The position numbers were made by a program, and so were the translations under genes. Below the pieces are notes generated by a model. The model ran no database searches. It was not told the origin of the DNA and saw nothing but the letters and a program-made list of their open reading frames with translations. Shown piece after piece: positions 1 to 11,330 of a stretch of 64,000 nucleotides of DNA (the stretch's first letter is position 1; each line of letters starts with the position of its first letter). This DNA is from Chinchilla lanigera. Its lineage: Eukaryota > Chordata > Mammalia > Rodentia > Chinchillidae. The stretch is taken from contig NW_004955438.1 of the NCBI RefSeq assembly GCF_000276665.1, positions 12,316,905 through 12,380,904 on the forward strand. Reading direction: 5' to 3'.

Positions 1-367
1 CCTACCAGTATTTTTGCACCATCAATACACTCAGGCTTCCCAGTTGCTTCTTCCCACACACATTCCACATCTAACGCTGGTCTTGATTCAACCTCTAGAT
101 GTTAATATCTGGGCCTTAACAAAAATCTGGGTAGAACTCTTTCCTGGCTCCATTTCTGTTTTTGCTTCGGGGCCTGGCCTTGGGTACCAGCTATGTGGTC
201 TCAGGACTCACAGTCATGGTAAGGTAAACCCTCCTTGGTATGTTTTTCTGGACCATCATGAGATGACTGTCCAGGTTAAACGCCCACTAGCCGTACATCT
301 TGCATTGTGTGGGGGCGGGAGAGGGACTTGGGAAGGGACCTTATAAAAATTAGGGATTTGGTATAAA
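1..367. other. Unclassified sequence, no gene seen
   Basis: No repeat family or exon is recognised here. A 110-codon open frame at 14-346 (+) exists, but it has no recognisable domain, so I treat it as chance. Confidence 0.5.
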
Positions 368-537
368 TGTTCCTTTTTTTTTTTTTTTTTTTGCCTTTTT
401 GAGACAGGGTCTCGCTATAAAGTTCAGGCTGGCCTTGAGCTCACTTTGTAGCCCAGGCTGGTCTCAAACTCGCAATGATCCTCCTGCCTCAGCCTCCCAA
501 GTGCTGGGATTACAGGCGTGCACCACCACACCCGGCT
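368..537 (-). repeat. B1-type SINE (7SL-derived), reverse strand
   Basis: The copy starts with a poly-T run, the reversed A-tail. The 7SL-like body follows in reverse, including gagacagggtctcgctat, tgcctcagcctcccaagtg and gctgggattacaggcgtg. A 29-bp unit beginning caggctggccttgagctc is directly repeated as caggctggtctcaaactc, which is the internal duplication typical of rodent B1. Open frames crossing it are shadows. Confidence 0.93.
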
Positions 538-1404
538 CAATACCTAATTTTGAAAGTAACACAAAACTGTTCTGTTGTTTTAAATTTTGCAAGATAAGGA
601 AAAACAATCTGGTTTTACTCTTACAGAGATGGCTAAAAATGAGTTTTCATCTAGACTGTGAGCATATGCTGACAGAAATACCCAACATACTGCAGTTTTA
701 AAATGTGTGCTCATCTATTTTGCTTTCATCAGTACTTTGTGAATATGCATCAGAAGTTTGTCAAATCTGAGACCTTGCTAAAAGCATTGTTTAATTAGGA
801 AAGCTGGACCTAGGCATGCACAGGACGAGTTAAAGTATAATTTTCTGAAAAGAGCTTTCAGCAAATCACAAATAAATTTGGAACCAAATTAGGAAGATTA
901 CCAAGCTACCTATTGAGGAAATGCTTTCCTCTCCTTGAACATCTCTTGTGTTACTTTTCTGAGGATGTAGAACGAAGGTTTCCATGTCCACACAACAGCT
1001 TCTGTGTACTCTGACCAGTCAAGCTCCATCACAGGAACACGTCTTTGTGAAGCAGCCTTTGATATGGCAAGAGCCAGTGACAGAATGAAATGCCTTGCAT
1101 ATCTTTCCTCAATCCCAGCGCAAGGACAGCCCTGGAGTTTAACTTCCGATGGGCACTGGGGGTGAGCGGCGCCATCCTGGGAAAGCAGCACCAGAGGACA
1201 GTATGGAAAGCTCAGGGGGCACTGGGAGTCTGTGCTCTGGAGGAGGAGGATGAGATGGGCCCTGGGAAGCTGGAGCCCCAGTTCCAGCACTGCATCTCTG
1301 GACAAGGGAGCCCACAGCTACTTCTTCACAAACAGGAATATGCTGGCCTCTGATACCACTGAGAGGCAGTTTTTCACAGTCAGGATCATGATATCTGGAG
1401 ACAA
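538..1404. other. Unclassified sequence with weak overlapping ORFs
   Basis: No repeat is recognised. Overlapping open frames occur on both strands at about 910-1435, the longest being 131 codons on the minus strand (910-1305). The stretch 1125-1330 is more GC-rich than its surroundings. No domain, splice pattern or family match is apparent. Confidence 0.4.
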
Positions 1405-1625
1405 ACTGCCCGAATTTAAATACTGGCCCCATCACTTACACGCTGAGTGACCTTGGAAAGAGATTTAACTTTTTTAATCTTCAGAGTCCTCATCTATACA
1501 ACAGAGCCAGAAAGTGGACCCATCTTGTGAAGTTATGATAAGGCTGTGGAAGAGGAAATCTATGTAATATGATTAGCACAGCGGCTGGCGTGTAGTAAGT
1601 CTTAGCAAATGACAGCTACTACTGT
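1405..1625 (+). repeat. MIR SINE
   Basis: The order of blocks matches MIR: gtgaccttggaaagagattt, then cctcatctatacaa, then a degraded aatgattagcacag block, and finally gcgtgtagtaagtctta. This is an ancient, diverged tRNA-derived mammalian SINE. Confidence 0.8.
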
Positions 1626-2344
1626 TATTAGCATTATACTTCCACAAGCATGAGCTGTACATCTCCTGGAAGGAGAAGAAATGAACATAGGACTTTTAAT
1701 ATCCTCCCCTACCAATCCCAGGAGAGGATTCTGAGAAAAAGTTGAAGATTCTATCAGATTTCCGGGACACAAATTGAAGAATATCACTAATCATTAGGAA
1801 TGTTTCCACCATAACTGGGAAAGAACTTGTTAGACATAAACATTCTGGTTATTAACTATCATACAAAAAATATAGTCTTGTTAAGTGCAAACTCAAAAGG
1901 ATGCCAGTGAGAGGTCTCAACAATTCTATGGTTGGAATCCCTTGACTGCCTCAATTCTGATGCCTCTCACTTTCACTCTGCTTAAAAACTGAGCTTCAAT
2001 GTACAGACCATGAAATACTCTGCATAGGAATTGTTTAATGGGAAGATCCCAATATTGGCTAACTACACAACCCCCTACCCTTACGATGCTACTGCTCATT
2101 TACATGGTAGGAATTTACAAGGAATTAAGCTTGTGAACAGAGGCACTACTATATAGATATGTATATCAATTACTTAATAACTTAAGGACATTTAACTTTC
2201 TCCTCTAAAAAAAGGAAGTAAACACAGGATTTCATTTGATAGGCTTCATTTGTAATTGGTCTGTTGTTCAGTAAATTCCTGGGACTTCTTAAACTACATT
2301 TGTATTGCAGCTATTAATCTGGGCCAGACAACTGGAGTTCCAGG
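1626..2344. other. Unclassified sequence
   Basis: AT-rich sequence in which I recognise no gene, repeat family or structured element. Confidence 0.5.
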
Positions 2345-2460
2345 AAGTTAAATGCTCCTTGCCTTGCCCAGGCCCACTGAGTAGTGCAGTGGGAGAACTA
2401 GGCTTGGTCTGAACAGCCTCAGTTTCAATCTGTTGCTTAGTCTACTACACAACAATGCTC
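2345..2460 (+). repeat. Probable MIR fragment
   Basis: The stretch carries cttgcccaggcccactgag followed by agtgggagaactaggcttgg. This resembles the part of a MIR around 'cttgcccaaggtcacac...agagccaggattcg', but it is strongly diverged and orientation is uncertain. Confidence 0.35.
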
Positions 2461-4030
2461 TTCCATGTGTAGTTACAGGAGTTAACGTTGTAGAGACCTT
2501 GGAAAGTCATAGTAAACATTTTACTCTGTGGTCAGACAATGAAATGTGCGGAAGTCCCCACCCTCTGATTGTAGCCTGAAGGATATTCCTATTGGGCCAG
2601 ACATGATTTGTTGGTCTTGTAATATAGGGAACCTTTTTACATCTCCCTCTGTAGCTGCTGAAATCTTGGCTCACACCCAAATGCCCCACTTGGGTTTTGT
2701 TCAGGCAAGATTTCTCCCAGCTGTTTTATTTGTTCCACAATTACACATATGAGCTTCCAGAATGTACAAGATCGCAAGTCAAATGAAAGGCTTCAGTTCC
2801 CAGTTCATGTAAAGAGGTAAAATTTGAAACCAAGGAAACAAAAAAAAAATTTAGCTAAATGAAGGGCTAAGTATAAATGAAACAATGGTATTCCTACTGA
2901 AAGGTCAACATGTGTTAAAATGCTAAAAGAAAACAGACACAAGAGTAATTGTGGATCTTTGTGCTATATTTGTGGACACACTCACAAAAGGATTCAGACT
3001 TCCCTTCTAGCATTTACAAGTTGAGCTAAAGCAAACTGATAGAAATGAAAAGTACATTTGTATTAAACAATAAACAAAATCATATAGACAAGGATCCTGT
3101 GTACCTAAAAAACAAGATTTGGACATCATGAAGATCAGTTATCATTCAAGGCAAGCGCCTGGGGATTTTGATCAAGACATGCAGGGGAAAGGCTAACAAG
3201 GTGGGCAATTACTTGTGGCAGATGTAAGAGTGGCTGAAGAACATGCAGGTAGAGAGCTACAGGTCATAGGGCATGAGAAGAAGATGACCTTGAGTACAAA
3301 GATGGAGTTTGTCAAAGTATATCATCAAATACCAAAAGAATCTTTGGAAATGTAAGAAGCAAAAATCAGTATCTAGTCCCATGAATCTCAAAATATACTA
3401 GAAAGTAGTTAAAGTGGACAGAAGCTTGTGATCAGCTGAGCTCAGATACATACTGCATAGGTACTGGCTGTGACTGGTTGCAGGACTGGTGAGAACAGTC
3501 GTGCTGTGTCGCAAATGGGCCAACTGCTGTATGTAAAGATCAAGCCCAATGAGCCCTTCCGAAGACTGCATAGAAACAGTTGAAAATGCTCTATCAGAAG
3601 CAATCTGGACCAAGAGTCAACTGATAATTTTTAAAAGTCTGCTCAAAAGGCAAAAACACACACAGAAAAACTGATACACTTTATGGAGCCTGCACTGAAC
3701 CACTCAGATCCCCCAGCAACATCTGCTGCTGGTTCACAGTTCAGACCCTGGAGACACTGTCAGCCAAAGGCAGATGACCTTCCTCCTGCTTGAGGTTATA
3801 TCCCCTCCCCAGGCAGGGAGCCCACATCCAATGTCTGCTCAATGCCCAACAACTTCAACTTGCTTAAATCTCTAACAGTCTGTTTCCTATAAATTTAATG
3901 TTCAATTTTAACCTCGAAATATAAATATATATTTATTCTCTAATATTTTGATGTATGCCAAAGCTTTCATCTTTAAGAACTAGACCACTGATCAGCATGC
4001 CTTATTCCCTAGTTTGCATAAACTACACCA
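2461..4030. other. Unclassified sequence
   Basis: About 1.6 kb without recognisable repeats or exons. The 3660-3850 part is moderately GC-rich. The open frames (71 codons or fewer) have no coding character. Confidence 0.45.
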
Positions 4031-4123
4031 AAAAAAAAATTTTTTTTTTGGTACTGGGAATCAAACTCAGGACCTTGTGCTTGCCAAGCAGGTGCTTCTG
4101 CTGCTGAGCTATATCTCGGCCCC
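4031..4123 (-). repeat. ID-type tRNA-derived SINE, reverse strand
   Basis: Reversed A-tail, then tactgggaatcaaactcagg (reversed B-box region), gcttgccaagcaggtgctt and gctgagctatatctcggccc (reversed A-box and 5' end). It is more diverged than the young copies at 15.6, 31.1 and 33.5 kb. Confidence 0.88.
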
Positions 4124-4224
4124 AAAAGTGCATTACCCATGATGTCCAATTTTGGTTTCCTAAAAGTGTAAAAACTGAAAGTCTATTGGAAAACAATCTA
4201 GATGTGAAATGCCCCTAAATTTTT

Positions 4225-4520
4225 TACCCCCTCCCCAATGTCTTAACAGTTATCTTACAGTTAATGTGGCAGGTTGTAAAAAATTATTGATAGAACACAA
4301 AATGTATCACAGTAACCCAGTGGTGGGCAGGTTAGTTATATTAAGTACCTGACAGTGTCCAACCATCACTGTTATCCATTTCCAGGACTCTCTACATTTT
4401 GTAAAGCTGAACTGTAGACCCATTACACATTCACTCCCCATTTCCTTCTTCCCTCCAGTTCCGGGCAACCACCTTCTATTTTCTAGGTCTATGAATCTGA
4501 CTATAACAGGTACTTCAGTG
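4225..4520 (-). repeat. L1 fragment, reverse strand
   Basis: The sequence follows the reverse strand of the L1 ORF2 3' end. Marker blocks are tgttatccatttccaggac, ccccatttccttcttccc, ccgggcaaccaccttctat and ctaggtctatgaatctgact. It is an old L1M-type copy truncated on both sides. Confidence 0.72.
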
Positions 4521-4857
4521 AGTAACCCTTGTGAAGTCTCTCAAGGCCTTTGAAGTTAACTCTTCTAGAAAAAGTAGCTTTTTGTACTCATATTGCATCT
4601 ACTTATCTAGTATTTAATTAAATTATGTAGTTACAACAAGTTCACTGACATAAATAGGTTTGGGAACAAACACAAACAAACAGGTTTGGGAATGAATTAT
4701 AACTCAACTAGTTGAAGTAGAAATGCCTGAGTGCCCTAAAAAGTCAGTTACAAGTATTTAATATGCTCTGGGAATCTTGTGATCTGCTTCATATAAGGAC
4801 ATGAAGCTTTCTTTCATCTGGTGAAGAAAGTTTCTTCTACTATATAAGATATGATTT
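4521..4857. other. Unclassified sequence
   Basis: No gene or repeat family is recognised. The 11-mer aggtttgggaa occurs twice (4656-4666 and 4682-4692), probably from slippage around an aaacaaac run. Confidence 0.45.
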
Positions 4858-5222
4858 GCATTTAATAAGCACTTACTGTATACTACTCATAGAGCTAAAA
4901 ACAGCTTGCATAATGTCCATAATCCCATGAGGTAAGTATCATTGTCCTTTTTTCTTTAAACAGATAGGGTCTCACTGTGTTGCCCAGGTTGACCTACAAT
5001 TCCTGGGATCAAGTGATCCTCTAGTTTCAGTGTCCCTCAGTTGGGACTATAGACACTTCCCACAGCACCCATCCTACCAACCCCATTTCATGTACAGGAG
5101 GCCTAGGAGGGAGAGGTATGTAAGCAAGTTATCCAAAGTGACACCATTAAGAAGTGGCTGGGCTGAGATTTCCAAGTCAGTGTGACTCCAAAGCTCGTTC
5201 TCCTTTCATCCACCATACTAGC
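4858..5222 (-). repeat. MIR SINE, reverse strand, split by a B1/Alu-like insertion
   Basis: Left part: aataagcacttactgtatac and atcccatgaggtaagtatc. Right part from about 5080: cccatttcatgtacaggagg, gcaagttatccaaagtgac and tcagtgtgactccaaagctc. These are consecutive blocks of one reverse MIR. The gap holds a 7SL-derived SINE. Confidence 0.82.
4951..5079 (-). repeat. Diverged 7SL-derived SINE, reverse strand
   Basis: The copy contains agatagggtctcactgtgtt, gcccaggttgacctac and gatcaagtgatcctctag in reverse orientation. It is strongly diverged and lacks a clear 29-bp duplication, so it may be an early B1/FLAM-like monomer. It lies inside the MIR at 4858-5222. Confidence 0.72.
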
Positions 5223-6059
5223 TTCTAAAATAAACACTAAATAAAAGGGGTAACAAGAATAAAAATACAGAAATGAGTCTTTGTTTTCCATTGGCATCAC
5301 AGAAAATGACAAAATATGTCACACTTACTTTTTCAGAAAAGACTAATTTAACAAACACGGGATGCACTTAAATCCTCAGAACAGTGAAGGTAGTATAATC
5401 TGCAATTGTTATTTGTTTACACAGGAATTATTTCAGCTAATTAAAGGCAGAAGAGTGAGGCAATATTTGTAAGGGAAGAGCTGAAGTCAGACATCTTAAT
5501 TATGCCCTCAGATTAACACAGAAAAGAGAATAAGTTACAAATGAAAAAATGGGAACTTTATAGATTGTGTTAAAAACTAAATGTGTCACATCTCAGGATA
5601 ACTCACCGAGAGAAAGAGAGAGAGAGAAAATTTTAAATAATTCAGAGTCAGATAGTAAGTGACTAATCAGGGAGGTCTCATGACGATCTTCTGTAACAAC
5701 ATCCATTATGGAAAAGTCAAGTTACAGATCTATTAGAGGTATTTTCCCAAGAAAATATAGCATGAATTTGTAGTTGTCCATTAAAAAGGAATATGACTGA
5801 TGTCTCAAGACAGATATAGAGTATTAACTAAACAAACAGCAAAGCAGGCAATAGGATTACCAAGTCATAACAAGTAGAGGCAAGTTTCACAGAGCAGCTG
5901 GTAGGTGCCATGGGCAGAAAAGAGGGCCCTCATTCTTCAGGAAATGTGGTAGCTTCCTTCTAAATCAACCGGCAAGAGGTCATTTGCTGTCTTTCCTTAT
6001 CCAGGACTTGGAGCTATAAAGACAAGCAGCTGCAATTCTAAACAGTCAACTGCAGCCAT
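5223..6059. other. Unclassified sequence with a short GA run
   Basis: No gene or repeat family is recognised. A short (GA)n tract lies at about 5611-5629. Confidence 0.45.
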
Positions 6060-6430
6060 GACAGGCTGCCTGCACCAGACAGCTCTTTTCTTACCAACAA
6101 TTCATGTATCGCCATCATCATACACAGACCTCAGCCCAGGCTTTCTCCAGATATCCTAGACAGCTCTTCTCTCACAAAAGCTTCTGACCTGGACGTCCAC
6201 ATCTACAAAGAACACAGTCCCTTGTGTCCCACAGATGCCTTACACTTCTACACATCCCAAGCTGACATCACCACCAAATTTATAGCTGCTCCTCCTGGGC
6301 TCCCTGTCACACCAAAAGATCCCACACTGACTCAGATACACTGACTGGAGGCCGAGCAGTCATCCTCAACTCTTCTGCGTCCCTCCACTGCACAAATATA
6401 GTTTCAATACACCTGCTCTTCTACCACTAC
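6060..6430 (+). repeat. Possible L2-like fragment
   Basis: Pyrimidine-rich sequence with ttctgcgtccctccactgc near the end resembles the L2 ORF2 3' half. It is too diverged for a firm call and could be unique sequence. Confidence 0.3.
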
Positions 6431-6714
6431 CTTCATTTGGGGTGGACACTCTTGTAATAAGGACTCTTAGGAGTGAGCAAGGAGTCTGGATAATTTGCTC
6501 TGATACACAATCTCATTTACTGAGCTACCGCTTCCTATCTAAAATACCATGTTCAATTCCGGCATCAACTGGAACAGAATTCCTAGCAAAAAAAAAAAAG
6601 GAAAAAGAGACTTACTTTCCTTTGCATTTTTGGTGTGAGGAATTTTCACCGTACCCTTTAGATAGTGAAGAACATTGGGCTATACCAAAAATTCTTTTGT
6701 AGCTGAATATAATA

Positions 6715-7115
6715 GGCCAGCTTATTTTCTTTTAAAATAAATTTTATTGTATATATTTAAGGTATACAACATGACGTCTTCTACTCATTTGTCACCTTTT
6801 TGCTCTTTGCTAACAGTCACTCTAGCAGATGTGAGGTGGTGTCTCATAATGATTTTGACTTGTATTTCTTAATGATATCAGGTATCTTTTCATATACCTA
6901 TCACCCATTTCTGTGTCCTTTTGGAGAAATGTCTATTCAGGATTTTGCCTATAATTGGATTATTTGTTTTCCCACTATTGAGTTATAGGGGTTCTCATGA
7001 ACTCTGGACATTAATCTAACGGGTATATGGCTTGCAAAGGTCGCCTTATTTTCAAGACTTTTTTCCATCTGGTCAAAAGACTTTCTTAAACTGCAGTGAT
7101 TCACTCTGGTAACAC
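6715..7115 (-). repeat. L1 (L1MA/L1MB-like) 3' end, reverse strand
   Basis: The left end tattgtatatatttaaggta and tacaacatgacgtcttctac are a reversed L1 3' UTR. Reversed ORF2 follows: gatgtgaggtggtgtctcat, ggagaaatgtctattcagga and attgagttataggggttctc. There is an internal deletion between 3' UTR and ORF2. Open frames here are shadows. Confidence 0.85.
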
Positions 7116-7217
7116 CAAAAATATCTCCTAAGTAATTTCTCCTACTGAGATCTGCAAGGATGTTGCTTGGGCCTTCCAACAGTTCCCTCCTAGTCTTCGT
7201 GACAGCGTCTGAGTTGA

Positions 7218-7335
7218 AGTAGCAAATATAGACCTGGCTTTGAATCCAAAATCTGCCACTTACTCACCATGAGACTGCAATCAAGTTACCCAATCCTGTG
7301 AATGTAAGCTTTCTTAGATAAAGAAGGTGGTGTTT
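7218..7335 (+). repeat. MIR fragment
   Basis: The sequence gacctggctttgaatccaaa followed by atctgccacttactcaccat matches the 5' half of MIR. The 3' half is mostly lost. Confidence 0.72.
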
Positions 7336-8534
7336 ACTTGGGGGCTTGTTAAATTCAAAACCAAGAAAAAACAACTAAGGGTCAGGTGTTGCCTTGGGCA
7401 CCTGGAATTCAGGGATTCAAGTCATAGCTATGCCCTTTAAGAACTCCTGGGCTAGTGGGGCAGAGAGACACAGAGCAAAAACTGTACCAACCCAACATGG
7501 CACGAGCTATAATGAAAATACACAGTGCAGGAAAAGCTCACTGGACTGGAGGCAAAGGGGAAGAATTGAAAGAGAACTTACTTGAAATGAAATAATTAGG
7601 TAAAAACACAATGCCTGGTGCCTAGCTAACTAAATAAATGCCTTTTTGGGTAATTTTTTTAAACTATGCCGCCCCAACACACAAACACACACTTGATCTT
7701 ATAGTTGTTAGTGATTTGGCCTTTCTCTTGATTTCTTGAAAGTTTGTATTTTACACTGACAACAAGATACGTGATGGTCACACATTCTGCACTGGGAGAA
7801 GCTCTAGTTTAATGGTAAGATTCTTCCTCTGACGTTTTCAGTGTCCCCAACACCTGCTCTTATAACATGTAAAAGTTATGCAATTCGCATTCCCAGGCTT
7901 ATCTGGGAACTGGGCAGATTTAAAATTTTTTACAACCTTCATTAAGGACATTTCTCAGAGACGATAAGTTCTAAATTGCAGTCTAGACAGGGAAAGTTTG
8001 TCATCTGGAACACAGACAGAAAATGACATCTTTTGATTCTAACACTTCATATTTTTTACCACAGTACCTCATTATCTCATACAAAAGGCTAAAAAGTAGA
8101 CAATAGAAATAATGAGGTAGAAACCAGAAATTTGGTTATCTGACTTCCATTCATGGATAAGGAACTAAGCAAATGACTTGGTTAACAGATGCGCTCAGAC
8201 ACTGGATGAAACATCTGAGGTAGCAAACAGTGTTTTATGTTAGAGGCTGCGGTGCTTTTCAGTTATGTCCTCTGTACTTCTATGTTCCTCCCTTTAACAG
8301 GGAGCCAAAGAGCTGTTGCTGTAAGTGTGAGCACTGGGGCCTCCTCCAGGCTCTCCTTGCTCCCACACCACGTGCTTTGAAGGAATCTGCCTGTCATAGA
8401 ATGAAGACACTCAAGGCCTGATGAAAGGCGTTTGTACAAAAACAACAGACATCCACTCACCAAAGCACCTGACTGAGCCACCTCAGATGTGATCCTCCAG
8501 CGCTCGTCAGCCTTCAAATGGCCAATGCCTTGAG
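7336..8534. other. Unclassified sequence
   Basis: About 1.2 kb with no exon or repeat recognised. Open frames up to 84 codons near 8230-8517 overlap on opposite strands and have no domain signature. Confidence 0.45.
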
Positions 8535-8688
8535 CATAACCTCAAGAGAGGATATGGCTAGAATGACCCAGTTCAGCCACTCCCAGATCCCTGACTCCCA
8601 TCTGCTGGTGAGATACTAAGCGCTTATTGTTTTAGTCAGCTACATATGATGGTAATTTTTCACTTAGCAATAGGAAACAAAGACACAG
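8535..8688 (+). repeat. MLT1-type LTR 3' fragment
   Basis: The end of an old ERVL-MaLR LTR is visible: gtgagatactaagcgcttat, gttttagtcagctacatatg and agcaataggaaacaaagaca follow the MLT1 polyadenylation and U5 region. Confidence 0.6.
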
Positions 8689-9367
8689 GTCAGTAGGGCA
8701 TGAGTGATGAGGTTTTTGTATTCTGGACAGCATAATGTTCCTAGTTTAAAAATTCTGTTAATGTCTTCCTCTAGAGCATAGAAATGTACACAAATGTGGG
8801 GATAGAAGACAACACAGAGTTAAGACTATTTCTACTTTATCACTTTGCATTCCCTACCTCAAAGAAAATAACTCTCTTAAACTTTAAAATGTTAGAATTA
8901 TACCAGTAAAAAAGACTGAGGAGCTGTGACTTCTAAAGAAATAATTTAAAATAAAATCAATGACAAGGTGGTAGTAATGAAAGCAAATAACTTCTTGCAA
9001 AATTATAAAAATTAGGCATACAGGCAAAAAAATCCTATCCATGATTATAAGGTAACAAATAACAAGTTTTGAATTTTACCAGAACTAGTGGCTTGGGCAT
9101 TTAAATAATTTATTTCATTTCTTTAAAAATATAATTTTGTATGGTTAGCATGAATTAGTTTTTAAAGGTCCAAGGTGTTATATCTGCAAACAGAAGAAAG
9201 GGCATTTTATTCTCATATTTTATTTATTACTGTTCTCAAAAGTTAGATTCATTTATTCACAAACATTTCATGTATATCTAATTTCTGCCAGAAATCACCC
9301 TAGAGCCTGAAAATAAAGTGACAGAAACTATATTTTGTGTCCCTAAGGAACTCAGAAAGGCTAACTA
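8689..9367. other. Unclassified AT-rich sequence
   Basis: No gene or repeat family is recognised in this very AT-rich stretch. Confidence 0.45.
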
Positions 9368-9525
9368 GTACTTCTCACACGAGCATTACCTGTGGGTATA
9401 TTTTAAAATGTGGATACATAAGCCCTTTCCTAGAAGCTCAAATACTAAAGAGGGGATAGGCCCTGGAACTCCAGGTTGCTAAACTCATAATTGGTTCTGA
9501 TGCTTAGCCAGTGTGAAGAATCACC
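9368..9525 (+). repeat. MER20-like hAT-Charlie fragment
   Basis: Blocks acgagcattacctgtgggta, taagccctttcctagaagct and gtgaagaatcacc resemble the near-palindromic MER20 DNA element. The terminal repeats are eroded. Confidence 0.5.
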
Positions 9526-9559
9526 ACAGGGAACAATAATATAATACAACCCATTTTCT

Positions 9560-9742
9560 CCATCATCAAATATTTACTGAATACCTGATCTGTACTGGAG
9601 GTGCTAGGTGCCAGGGATACCACTCTGTGCCAAAAAAAGAAAAAAAGTAATCTGAGGCTACAAGTATAAGAGTCAGCCAAAGAAGGGAGAGATGAGAAGG
9701 CCCCATTAGAGGCAGAGGGTAGAATACCTCAAGGAAATAGGG
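9560..9742 (-). repeat. L2 3' end, reverse strand
   Basis: The sequence catcaaatatttactgaata, aggtgctaggtgccagggat and accactctgtgcc is a reversed L2 3' terminus. It is cut at the right by the MaLR LTR starting at 9743. Confidence 0.72.
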
Positions 9743-10216
9743 TGTTATGGTATTATGCTTTATATCTAGATGTCCCCTCAAAGCCTCATGTGCTCATTGG
9801 TGGGGCTTTTGGGTAGTTCATTGGATTGTGAGTATGTGATACTTATCAGGGGATTAGTCCACTGATGAGTTTATAGCTAACTATGAGTTGGGAGGTGAAG
9901 CCTGATTGGAGGAGGTCAGTCCCTGGGGGTGTGGCCAGGAAAGATCCATCTCCCTCTTCCTCCCTTGATCACTTAATGGACTGATAACTGGTGGTCAACT
10001 TATAACCCCCAGCTGAACTGAGTAAGCATGGTGCTGGGTGTGGGAGGCCCACCAGGGGACTGTTGCCAGTAGCATAAGAGGCAGACCTGCAGAAGAAGAA
10101 GAAGAAAGGCTTTTGGGAACTAAAGAGGCTGTTTGGAGCACAGAAAGGCTGCTGGAGCTGGTAGAAGCTGTAAAGAGCTGTTGGTTGTTTTGGAGGAGCT
10201 CATCATATTGGCTTTC

Positions 10217-10510
10217 CTGATGAACTTGGCTGTTTTCATCCTGCAAGGAGCTTGGGACCTTGTTGGTACTGAGAATGGCTTTGGTTCACTTGGGGGGGCT
10301 CTGGTCCTCACTTTGAGCATCGCTTCCTGGCTCCGGAGAGGAAGATTGTACACTGCCAGTCTCCTAGAGAAGCTTGCTGTGCTGGATTCCCTGATGGGAA
10401 CTCAACCATCTTGATCATCAGAGGAGCTTGGGACCTCACTGTTGCTGAGGATGGCTGTGGTACCTTTTGGGGGGAGCTCTGGTTCTTCTGAGCATCGCTT
10501 TCTGGCTCCA
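10217..10510 (+). repeat. Two-copy direct repeat inside the long LTR
   Basis: Unit one (10217-10340) and unit two (10391-10510) share ctgatg at the start, then ggagcttgggacct, gagaatggct/gaggatggct, gagcatcgctt and ctggctcc in the same order. Unit length is about 120 bp and spacing about 175 bp. Confidence 0.8.
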
Positions 10511-10633
10511 GTGCAGATCCTTCAGCCTGCTAGTACAGATCCTTCATCCTGCTGGCACAGAGTTATAGATTCCACCACTGACCTTTGGGCCTTCCCGGAG
10601 CAGACCTGTGAAACAGGCCTGCATGAGATATAA

Positions 10634-10717
10634 TTATGGGCTCTGGGCTTCCAGTTGGATTTATGGGAGGCATTGTTATGAGCTCTAGGTCTTCAGCGGG
10701 ACTCATGTACAACACTT
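10634..10717 (+). repeat. 42-bp tandem duplication inside the long LTR
   Basis: ttatgggctctgggcttcca at 10634 recurs as ttatgagctctaggtcttca at 10676, exactly 42 bp later. A weaker third start (ccatgggatccaggccc) follows. Confidence 0.75.
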
Positions 10718-11229
10718 CCATGGGATCCAGGCCCTTGGTTAGTTTCCTTGGTCTTGGTGTGTGGACAGATTTCCTGCACTCTTTTGTATATCATTATTTG
10801 AGTGATTATTATAAATACTCATATAAACTATGTGTCCTGTATTATATTGTTCCCTTTGCAAAAATAAGCCCCAAACCAACACAATCACCCTCTCTAGTTT
10901 AAACTGCCACTCCATGAGCTGTTTCTCCCTGTAATGCCCCTCTGCCATACTGCCCTGCCTTGAAGCCAGCTGACTATCAGCTAAAACGTCTACAAACTGT
11001 AAACCAAAATAAACCTCTCCTCATTTAAGTGGTGGCTGTCGGGTATTTTGTCCCAGCAACAAAGAACTAAGACACAGAGAGAGAAGAATGCATAAGGAAT
11101 ACCCTGATCACATTTAAACTTGGGACCATACTATTTGGTAGGCTTGATTAGTAAATGAAAAAACAAACCACACAGTCATGGATTCTGAACTTTTTTTTCT
11201 GTTTTAAGCTTGAAAGAAACCTAATTGAG

Positions 11230-11330
11230 CCAGTAATATCTTCTCACTTCATAGTTGAGAAACTCTAGAAACTGATTTCTCCAAAGTCATGCATAAAGAC
11301 GGATTCTAATCTCGTTCTAATATACTTTTC
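11230..11330 (-). repeat. Possible MIR fragment, reverse strand
   Basis: The segment gttgagaaactctagaaact, ctccaaagtcatgcataaag and gattctaatctcgttctaat resembles the middle of a reversed MIR. It is weak and diverged. Confidence 0.45.

Larger units (their letters stand above)
9743..11074 (+). mobile_element. Long MaLR (ORR1-like) solo LTR with internal expansion
   Basis: The left end tgttatggtattatgcttta, gatgtcccctcaaagcctca and tgtggccaggaaagatccat resemble ORR1-type ERVL-MaLR LTRs. So does the right end: ctgtaaaccaaaataaacct, gtgtgg-like gtggctgtcgggtattttgt and cagcaacaaagaactaagac. Known ORR1 LTRs are about 350 bp, but this interval is about 1.33 kb. The extra 0.9 kb holds direct repeats (10217-10340 with 10391-10510, and a 42-bp tandem at 10634-10717). 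No gag or pol frame was recognised. It could be a long-LTR subfamily, an expanded solo LTR, or an LTR carrying an unrelated insert. Overlapping short ORFs here have no viral domain. Confidence 0.7.

Noticed and set aside
399..701. 100-codon ORF containing 'SQVLGLQACTTTPG'
   Set aside because: This is the usual translation of a reversed 7SL-derived SINE.
10120..10414. Cluster of 60-93-codon ORFs on both strands
   Set aside because: All fall within the repetitive interior of the long MaLR LTR, and none shows a retroviral or cellular domain.
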